This document shows positions 24,214 to 35,400 of a DNA stretch of 64,000 bases, piece by piece. The translations under genes and the position numbers were made by a program. The notes beneath the pieces were generated by a model that made no database searches, was not told where the DNA came from, and saw only the letters and a program-made list of their open reading frames with translations. The stretch is from Doris montereyensis (lineage: Eukaryota; Mollusca; Gastropoda; Nudibranchia; Dorididae), in NCBI GenBank assembly GCA_037039925.1, contig JAXRKP010000855.1:36001-100000 (forward strand), written 5' to 3'. Position 1 is the first letter of the stretch. Every line of letters starts with the position of its first letter.

Positions 24214-27200
24214 CTGGACGAAAGAAAGATTGTGAGAGAAAAAAGTCGTCATCCTCATCACCATCAGTAATAAATAATGTAATGGTACGCGTATGATTTT
24301 TTCTTTTATCAAACTGTTTTATTACTAGAACATCAAGGAGCAATCAGCCTCTCAACCGCCAACGATTGAAAAATTTTCTCAACCTTTTTTTCAAGGTAAA
24401 ATTTACCCCCTGGTCCAGGTAGGTGGAATGACACCTAGTCCCATCGGAGATGGACAATAAAAAAAAAGGAGGTCCCATGTGCAAATCACAACACTCTGTG
24501 CATGTTAAGATCCCTTGGCTATTTACAGGGCAGTCTGGGCAAAAAAAAAATCCTACTAAAACCTGATAGGATCACCTTAAAAATTAAAAATTTCATTAAA
24601 AAAATTTGTATGGCCGTAAAGTATTCACCTGTTTGCGAGTGTACAAGAGCCAAAACTGCCAAAACTGCCATCAGCACCAATTGAATGTGTTTATTTTGGA
24701 AGAGTTTTATTCTGTCCTTTAGGAAGTTGCACATACTGTCAAAGACGGACATGATGACGTTCTGCACTGTGAACAGAAGGAGGAATAATGATCATATTGA
24801 TAGAAAATCCAGACGAAAATGTATCTGTTTCTGTGTTCAAGTTTTCCTATGTCCAAAGTCTTCCTGCCACCACATATTGAGGGTAGCGTTTCTTACAATA
24901 ATTCATGCAACTTCCACTTCAACACTGCATGGAGAGTGCATTGCTGAGTATAATTTCCCTTCTCTCACTCTCACACTAGGTAGTCTCAAGTGGAAGCAAT
25001 GGAAAAGCAATTGCTACTATAGGAAAGAACTTTGTTTCCTGAGAAATTCAATACCATAATCATTTCTGTAGGACAATTTTAAACGAAGTTATTAATTTTT
25101 TAATGTTTGAAATTGGTCAATTTTTCTGATGGGCCAAAACACTGAATCTAAGCTCTCATATCTCGCAAAAACGATCACTCACAAAACTTACACTTTTTTA
25201 AACTTGAAGTCATGAACACGTAGAAGAAACCCAATTTTGTTCACACCTCTATGAAAACTACAAGACGGCTTTTTATTGATGCAGAAAATGAAAAAATGAC
25301 ATAATTTGTCTATACACACTGAATCGACGAACACGCAAAATATTCCAGAAAACAATGATAGTGATAGTTTCACTTGAATTAACTCCCCTTTAAGGAATTT
25401 TGAAATTTCAATTGGCTGATTGCTGGCCCTTTTTATGGCAAAGTGCGACTTTCACCCCAACCTCTATATGAGTCTCCACCATTATCTTAAGGTTTCTTGA
25501 AACAAAACTGACGGTTAACCCACACACAGGCCTACATATTTTTCAAGGCAAATTATCAAATACAGCCTTACACTACAGACTGAAAGCTGAAAAAAAACCC
25601 CCCACTAAATACATTCTATACTTTCTTTACATAGTGATTGACAGTTATGTATGCATAATATTTAAAGAAAGGTTACACATTACAGTTATGTATGCATAAT
25701 GTTTAAAGAAAGGTTACACATTACAGTTATGTATGCATAATATTTAAAGAAAGGTTACACATTACAGTTATGTATGCATGTTTAAAGAAAGGTTACACAT
25801 TACAGTTATGTATGCATAATATTTAAAGAAAGGTTACACATTACAGTTATGTATGCATAATATTTAAAGAAAGGTTACACATTACAGTTTCAGAAAAATA
25901 AAAAACCGACTTCAACGATGAAAGTAAACCAATTATAATATTTCCATTAAGAAGAGCAAGCCAAGTACCTGGAGAATACACAATGTTTTTAATCACCGCA
26001 TCTGAGTTTGTTCCTCCTCATCAGCATCAGCATCATCATCATCACAGGGTTCTGGAGCACGTTGACTCAGATGATCATAAACGCCAGTAAACACTTCATC
26101 GCAGGAAGAGAGAGAGACTCTGTGAGAGATTCTCCGTTCACGTTGGAAATCAAATTTTTTGCTTGAGTCAATCTTTATAATATTAAGAAGATGTAAAAGA
26201 AAAAAACAATAATTAAAAAAAATTAGCCAGAAACTACTGACTTTGAATCAAACCAATGAATCTTCTTAAAGTAAAGTTCCCCCAATAAAATTGACTTTGA
26301 ATCAAACCAATCAATCTTCTAAAAGTTACCCCCAAAAGCAACTATGTTTTATTTGGCGTACATACCCCTTTCTTCATATATTCCTCAGCAATGGAACAGA
26401 TTGCCAGTCCCACCAAATAATACAACCATTGAATCCCTCCTTCCTTTAAGAAATATATGAAACATTTCTCATTATTCTGTCACTGTCAGGTTTATCTAAA
26501 GTTGAATATTTTTCTGTTTGAACTTTCTAACGTCTGTATGTAAATTATTTTTATTCATAATACAGTGGATGCAGCATAAGTCAATGTTCAAGGAACCTAT
26601 TTTAAAAATTGACTTACGAAAAAAATCGACTTGAGCAATTGCTCAATTACCTCCCCCCGACAGTATTTTCCTCATAATGGTCTTGAGTATTATTACTAAC
26701 TACTGACATAATATGCTCACACGCAAATTGTTGTCGTTTTTTGCTCGGGTGGTTGAGCACAGTGGTAGAATTCCAAGTGAAAGAGAGAAGCGATGATGGA
26801 GTATTATTAGTAAAAGCAAGAGTAACGACAACGCCATCTGCGTAATTGGTATGATGATGAGATCCTCATATTGAGTCATATTGAGGACTGCGGCTACGGA
26901 GAATATGTGCAGAATATTCTGACATTACTACCCCATCTTAAACGTCTGATCTTCAAAACATTGAATCTATAAAGCACAATACAAATGAAACAAGTTCTGG
27001 AGCCCCTGACTTCTAATATCTTTTATATATATAACCCTAACTTTTCAAGTTAAAATTCTAAGATTATCTGCTAGAGTTTGCCCCTGACTCTAATATCTTT
27101 CATATATATAACAATATCATTTTCACCATGAATACATGACCAGTTAAAATAATCTCTTCATGACATAATATGTTATTTACATTCTTAAATAAAATATTTA

Positions 27201-27549
27201 AAAAAAATTTTTAAAAAAAAAAAGAAGAAAAAAAAGGTCAAAGTAAGAGTAAGACAGTGCATGCGATTTCAGACTTCGATCCCTGGTTTCAATTTTAAGC
27301 CAACAGCCTGTTTTGTCACATGCTTTCACGGAGATAGATCTACTAATAATAATATTAATGCCAATGGCCGACACATAGTGATTGGGTAAGAATAAGATCC
27401 TTGACACCTCCACCTTCGTTCTACCCCCCCCACTTCCCCACACACATTACTACCTGCACAGGGCAAGTTGAGCTACTGCTACATCAACATCGCACGATGT
27501 GTTACGCACTGTATCATACAGCGTGTGGGAACAAAAAGGAAACATAATC

Positions 27550-27592
<43 letters not shown>

Positions 27593-28331
27593 CTTTCCCC
27601 AGTCGCAATAGTCACATCTCAATGCTGACAATACGATGTAGACACACGCGACGTAATATGATATTATTTTATACGTTATACTTATTGGTGGCTGCCACCC
27701 ACCTCCCCCCGCTCGTCCGCTTTCACTCTGCTAGCAAAAAGGAGAGACGGACACCATGTGGCCAACTACGTGCCAACATTTGCGGATTTCATAAACTTTC
27801 GCTAATTGAATCTTGTGACGTAGTGAGGGCAAGTGGAGGAGCGTTTAATAATCATTATTTCAATGTAGATCTACATTTGTATTGATCACATTCTCTAGTT
27901 GTGGTATCAACGACCGTGGATGGATCATGGATGCCATTGAAATTGAAACATTGATTTATGCAATCGTATTGTCTTTCATTTTACCGTCTGAGGACCGTGA
28001 AAGAGGATCGACTTGAAAGGCATATGTCGACTTAAACAATTTTTTTACTAACTAAAAAATGTGTGGGGATGCGGTCATCAAAACACATAGACTTAGATAA
28101 AAATCGACTTATGCAACGTCGACTTATGCAGCATCCACTGTAATAAGTGTAACAGGATATTGTAATAACAGATTGTAAATGAGATACACATGATTTGCTT
28201 TTAAGACATTCAGCTTTTAGAATTTTTATCTTTAAAGTTAAATTTCCAAAGTCTTTAATCGTAAAGCACTCTGTCTCTAGTGTCTGAGCATTTCTTTCAG
28301 ATATGGGAGAGTACTAGATAACTGCTCTTTA

Positions 28332-28380
<49 letters not shown>

Positions 28381-29428
28381 TATTTTTATTACGGATTTAT
28401 ATTACATTTTCACTCTTTGACTTCCAATATACAATGGTGAAAAAGCTACTGGCGCATGTAAACGTTTCAAAATCCGTTTCAGACAGTTTTGAAGGCTGAC
28501 TTTAACGTAATATTGATCCATAAATAGACGTCTTCCTTTGTACAAAGACAACAACCAAGATTGATCCATAAATAGACGTCTTCCTTTGTACAAAGACAAC
28601 AATCAAGATTGATCCATAAATAGACGTCTTCCTTTGTACACAGACAACAACCAAGATAAAAGAAACATCTTCTTGACATGATTGTATATCAGAAATGTTT
28701 GAATTATGCATTTACGTAAAAGAAAAATAAATCTTGAGGGATTCATCGAAACCTACCCCGTCCACCATTGCGGTGATCTCAGGGTAAATTAAGAGGAAAC
28801 AGCAAGATGAAATATAAGTGAAAGAAGGAAAGGAGAGGAAAGAAGTAGGACCTACCAGCAGTACCCGCCAACCGCCCGCAAGAAAAAAAAATGCAACCCA
28901 ACAAAACAATACACAGGGTGAGGTTTGTTACAGGGTTTGAATGAATTGGAATTTGAATTTGAATTAATTTTTCAATCTGCTGATTATACCTGAGACATAA
29001 CCTGCTCAAGAAGTGAGGATTTGGTTTCACTTGACACCGACTGACAATTTTCCAATATCTGTTCTAGAGTCTCGAAGGACTCAGTGGGGCATAAGACATG
29101 CTGGGCGTAGATTCGAATCACCTGAAAATTAAACAAGAAAAATAATAAAAGAGCCCAAGTTAAAACAACAACACCGTACATTTAGGATGATGAAAGAAAA
29201 TGTCACTCTTAACCTCATGATCATTTAACTAAAATTAACATGGATAAATTTAGAAATTCTATTCATTACCATTGAGACCATTTGCTCGTTGACTCATATG
29301 TCTTGTATCCATCACAGTTGGTGAAGACTTTAGGATTATGACTTCACCTTTGAAATCCACAAAGATGGTTACCGGTACACAAATGTCTAAAATGTAAGTA
29401 AAACAAAAGAACCCTCTGTCCTAAGAAC

Positions 29429-29465
<37 letters not shown>

Positions 29466-32400
29466 CTGAAATTAAACTGTAGGGAACTGTATGGTGTATG
29501 GTCCATTGCACTGACTTCCCCACCTGGGCAGCTCTATATGACATTGCTGTGAGTGTGATTCGTTTCCCTCTCTTCTATTTCTATTGCTTGCAATTTGTCG
29601 AATTCCTCTAAGTCTTTCATGTTGCGTAGTCTTATTTCTGTATTAATCGCTAGTTTTCGGTCTTGCCGGCCCTAAATAAAGGGCGTGTTGCTGTCTGCCC
29701 AGGAAACGCGCAGGCCTTATATTTTAGGGCCAGACACGTAGGTTTCTTCGCTGCTAATGTTTAGTCCTTAGTTTAAGTTTTTCTTATTGCAATAACATCT
29801 CAATATGAATTCCTTATTCTTTCAACTGATAGAAAATGCATGTGTTATAGGTCTTTTATCATCTGTAAATGCAAACTCATTGTTTAAACTAAGTCTAAAT
29901 CCTAGCCGGTAACACCACAAGCTCTACTTGGGTTGATGTCGTTACAATTGATGTTTTTGGTTGACCTTTTCGTTTTGCGGCAGTCTTTTTGAAAATACGT
30001 ATGTATGTAATCATGGCCTTATTTCCAGGTGTGTTTATTTCTTGTCTGAGGATGTTGTGTCCGAAAACTCTCCACCTGGCCTCTAAGATCGTAAGTGCAA
30101 AAGACATTTAATTTGGTTTCACATACAATGTTTTGTTGGAGATAATTTTTGGATACCTTATGTTTAACCCTTACGTTGCCATTTACGACTACAGTCGAAA
30201 CTTTCGGTTGACTTCCATATTGCAGAATTCGACTGAAGTCAAAACATGACCATCTCAATAGAGCAAAGCAATTTGTTTTGTAGAGTTATTTCCCTTTCAT
30301 GGCAATAGCCATCTGCTACTGCATGAATTTTTTCCATTCAAGATTTGCCGATTTCCCCCGGATTTGACCTTTTTTCCGAGGTGTTGACGCCGGCAACCTG
30401 AAGACCGTAAATTCAATGATGAGGGAGATTAGGCCCGTCATAACTTTCTGTCTTGACCAGGCTAGGGTTGAAGATAGTTGATTCATTGAGCCTTAGGCCC
30501 GTCATAACTTTTGTCTTGACCAGGCTAGGTTGAAGATAGTGATGATTCATTGAGCCTATGGCCCGTCATAACTTTTGTCTTGACCAGGCTAGGGTTGAAG
30601 ATAGTGATGATTCATTGAGCCTATGGCCCGTCATAACTTTTGTCTTGACCAGGCTAGGGTTGAAGATAGTGATGATTCATTGAGCCTATGGCCGTCATAA
30701 CTTTTGTCTTGACCAGGCTAGGGTTGAAGATAGTGATGATTCATGGAGCTTATGGCCAGTCGTAACTTTTGTCTTGACCAGGCTAGGGTTGAAGATAGTG
30801 ATGATGAAGATAGTGAGGCTATTGAATTGATTCATTGAGCTTATGGCCCGATCATAACTTTCGTCCTGACAAGGCTAGAGTTGAAGGTAGTGATGATTCA
30901 TTGAGCTTATGGCCCGTCATAACTTTCGTCCTGACAAAGCTAGAGTTGAAGATAGTGATGATTCATGGAGCTTACGGCCCGTCATAACTTTCGTCCTGAC
31001 AAGGCTAGGGTTGAAGATAGTGATGATTCATGGAGCTTATGGCCCGTCATAACTTTCGTCCTGACGAGGCTAGAGTTGAAGTAAAGATAGTGACGATTCA
31101 TGGAGCTTATTGACTCTGACAGTGACAGCAAAGTGTATGAGTGGTTCTTCAGGAGAGAGAACAAGCAAAGAAGGGAGTGTGGCACTTAATGCTAGTGCCT
31201 GGAACTGGGAATATTTGAATACTAGAAACATAGATAACACACAACCACAGAAAACACAAGCAAAGAACACTCTTAGTGAGACAGGACAGTTCAACAAAAT
31301 ACATTGGCTGGCAACGTAGGGTAAGGGTTAAAATCGCTCTCTCAACTGCTTACGGTGAAAAGTATTTAGTTGTCACTCCTCTTTGATAGATTTCACAGGC
31401 ACGCACACACACACGCACAAACAATTTAAAACAAACCTGTGTGCACATCTTGTGGTTCAAGTTGTTTGGATTCCTCAACCACAGTTGAACCAGTTTGTGG
31501 CACAGCAAGTACTCTTGCATGTGTGCGTGTAACAAAAGGCTGAAATGACATCGACAATAATAATCAGGCGTGTAAATAATAAATGGCAAATGAAAAAAGA
31601 AGCTGAAAGTCCCTTTCAGACACCGATCACCTCCTGTACCGTATTCAATCTCACACTTACAACAATAACGGCACCATGCAATGCCATCTTTCTCAACCTT
31701 CGTAATTAATATAATAAGAAATGAATTCATCATTACAATCTCTAGTTGACAGCCATTCCCATCTGAATTTGTTCTTAGAAGAGATCAATCACATCAACTG
31801 GCGATTCCCCATCAATAAACCAGATCTATAATAAAACAGCCTGTCTAGAATCTACATCTAAAATAATCTAGATCAACCTCTTGTGCGCTTATTTTCAATT
31901 TCTCTCTAGCCGACTAGATCTCTTCAAGCAAGCACAGCTAGCCGACTAGATCTCTTCAAGCAAGCTAGACACAGATCTCTTCAAGCAAGCACAGCTAGAT
32001 GACTAGATCTCTTCAAGCAAGCACAGCTAGAGACTAGATCTCTTCAAGCAAGCACAGCAGATGACTAGATCTCTTCAAGCAAGCACAGCTAGACGACTAG
32101 ATCTCTTCAAGCAAGCACAGCTAGATGACTAGATCTCTTCAAGCAAGCACAGCTAGATGACTAGATCTCTTCAAGCAAGCACAGCTAGCTGACTAGATCT
32201 CTTCAAGCAAGCACAGCTAGATGACTAGATCTCTTCAAGCAAGCACAGCTAGCTGACTAGATCTCTTCAAGCAAGCACAGCTAGATGACTAGATTTCTTC
32301 AAGCAAGCACAGCTAGATGACTAGATCTCTTCAAGCAAGCACAGCTAGCCGACTAGATCTCTTCAAGCAAGCACAGCTAGCTGACTAGATCTCTTCAAGC

Positions 32401-35400
32401 AAGCACAGCTAAATGACTAGATCTCTTCAAGCAAGCACAGCTAGATGACTAGATCTCTTCAAGCAAGCACAGCTAGATGACTAGATCTCTTCAAGCAAGC
32501 ACAGCTAGCCGACTAGATCTCTTCAAGCAAGCACAGCAAGACGACTAGATCTCTTCAAGCAAGCACAGCTAGCCGACTAGATCTCTTCTAGCAAGCACAG
32601 CTAGCCGACTAGATCTCTTCAAGCAAGCACAGTTCAGGCCATCATAATGTCTACATAACAATTTTTTCCTTAAAACCCGATCTGCTGTTTCTGTCTCCCG
32701 AGGACCAGGTTCTTAGGCGGACACCACTGTATTATAAAATTGGATTCAGATTGAGATACACAAGTACACATGCACATTATATATCATACATAAATATAAG
32801 GCTGTCGTTATTCACACCGGATGCGAATACAATTATTATTATTCGCATCCTGTAATTGGAGGCCGGCCGTCAGACTATGCTTCGTCTATACTATGCACAG
32901 CCTAGTAGCTAAGGCCAGTACTAGATCTACATCTAGTAGTAATTAGTATTAGTATTATACTACGATGCACTACGAGTATGATATTTATACCGGATAGTTG
33001 GCAAAACAATAGATTATATCTTCATACTTCATTCATCCGTGAGAAAGAGAGAGAACTTTAAATCATTAGAAGGATGGAGAGAAGGACAATATATATTATA
33101 TTCTTCTTATATTTGAATAAAATGCTCTGACACTTGACACCCCCAAAAAACAAAACAACCAACAACAAGAACAAACAAATAAAAATAGATTCTTTTTTTC
33201 TACTAGATAGATCTAGATATAAGACTACATGTTCTAAGTAATATTTTCAAGAGTTATCCCCCTTACAGGATGCGAATACTTACATTGTAAATATAATAAT
33301 AAAATATACAGTGTTTAGTTTTAAACTCATAAAAGCTATTATTACCTTAAACAAAACATCAATAAAGACAAATTTACAAACATACACAATATTCAAAACC
33401 AAAAGAAAAAAAACCCAAACCGCAAATCTATTTGCTGTGCACAAGGCAGAGGGTACCATGTAAGCTGTCACTGTGCACAAGGCAGAGGGTTCCATGTAAA
33501 TGTAAGCTGTCACTGTGCACACAAGGCATAGGGTTCCATGTAAGCTGTCACTGTGCACAAGGCAGAGGGTTCCATGTAAGCTGTCACTGTGCACAAGGCA
33601 GAGGGTTCCATGTAAGCTGTCACTGTGCACAAGGCAGAGAGTTCCATGTAAGCTGTCACTGTGCACAAGGCAGAGGGTTCCATGTAAGCTGTCACTGTGT
33701 ACAAGGCAGAGGGTTACATGTAAGCTGTCACTGTGCACACTGCAGAGGGTTCCATGTAAGCTGTCACTGTGCACAAGGTAGAGCGTTCCATGTAAGCTGT
33801 CACTGTGCACAAGGCAGAGGGTTCCATGTAAGATGTCACTGTGCACACTGCAGAGGGTTCCATGTATGCTGTCACTGTGCACAAGGCAGAGGGTTCCATG
33901 TAAGCTGTCACTGTGCACAGTGCAGAGGGTTCAATGTAAGCTGTCACTGTGCACAAGGCAGAGGGTTCCATGTAAGCTGTCACTGTGCACACTGCAGAGG
34001 GTTCCATGTAAGCTGTCACTGTGCACAAGGCAGGGTTCCATGTAAGCTGTCACTGTGCACAAGGCAGAGGGTTCCATGTAAGCTGTCACTGTGCACAAGG
34101 CAGAGGGTTCCATGTAAGCTGTCACTGTGCACAAGGCAGAGGGTTCCATGTAAGCTGTGCACAAGGCAGAGGGTTACATGTGCTGTCACTGTGCACACTG
34201 CAGAGGGTTCCATGTAAGCTGTCACTGTGCACAAGGCAGAGCGTTCCATGTAAGCTGTCACTGTGCACAAGGCAGAGGGTTCCATGTAAGATGTCACTGT
34301 GCACACTGCAGAGGGTTCCATGTATGCTGTCACTGTGCACAAGGCAGAGGGTTCCATGTAAGCTGTCACTGTGCACAGTGCAGAGGGTTCAATGTAAGCT
34401 GTCACTGTGCACAAGGCAGAGGGTTCCATGTAAGCTGTCACTGTGCACACTGCAGAGGGTTCCATGTAAGCTGTCACTGTGCACAAGGCAGAGGGTTCCA
34501 TGTAAGCTGTCACTGTGCACAAGGCAGAGGGTTCCATGTAAGCTGTCACTGTGCACAAGGCAGAGGGTTCCATGTAAGCTGTCACTGTGCACACTGCAGA
34601 GGGTTCCATGTAAGCTGTCACTGTGCACAAGGCAGAGGGTTCCATGTAAGCTGTCACTGTGCACAAGGCAGAGATGTTCCATGTACACTGCTGTCACTGT
34701 GCACAAGGCAGAGGGGGTTCCATGTAAGCTGTCACTGTGCACACTGCAGAGGGTTCCATGTAAGCTGTCACTGTGCACAAGGCAGAGGGTTCCATGTAAG
34801 CTGTCACTGTGCACACTGCAGAGGGTTCCATGTAAGCTGTCACTGTGCACAAGGCAGAGGGTTCCATGTAAGCTGTCACTGTGCACAAGGCAGAGAGTTC
34901 CATGTAAGCTGTCACTGTGCACAAGACAGAGAGTTCCATGTAAGCTGTCACTGTGCACAAGGCAGAGGGTTCCATGTAAGCTGTCACTGTGCACAAGGCA
35001 GAGGGTTCAATGTAAGTTGTCAATAATCTAGAATCTTTTGGTTTATCTTCTCTTGCCTTTGTTTTAATTTGACCGTGTTCTTCCCAATACACACTAAGGG
35101 GGATGTGAAAACGCAAGGGGTGAGCGTTTATTAAAGATATTTTTTTTATCCAAACTCTATTACAACCAAATTACATTATGCCTACACCTACAACACTTGC
35201 ATCACTCAATGATGATACAATGTAGTTGGCGAAACCTACAACCCTTGCATCACTCAATGATGATACAATGTAGTTGGCGAAACCTACAACCCTTGCATCA
35301 CTCAATGATGATACAATGTAGTTGGCGAAACCTACAACCCTTGCATCACTCAATGATGATACAATGTAGTTTGTGAACCTTCACACATCCACTGCCCGCC

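Noticed and set aside
31905..32635. CRISPR-like regular repeat array
   Set aside because: Repeats are directly adjacent with no unique spacers, and the DNA is eukaryotic with spliced genes.
33432..35031. Long cysteine/histidine-rich ORFs on both strands
   Set aside because: They are products of a 36-bp tandem repeat whose length is a multiple of three; every frame repeats a 12-residue unit, and flanks show no gene signals.
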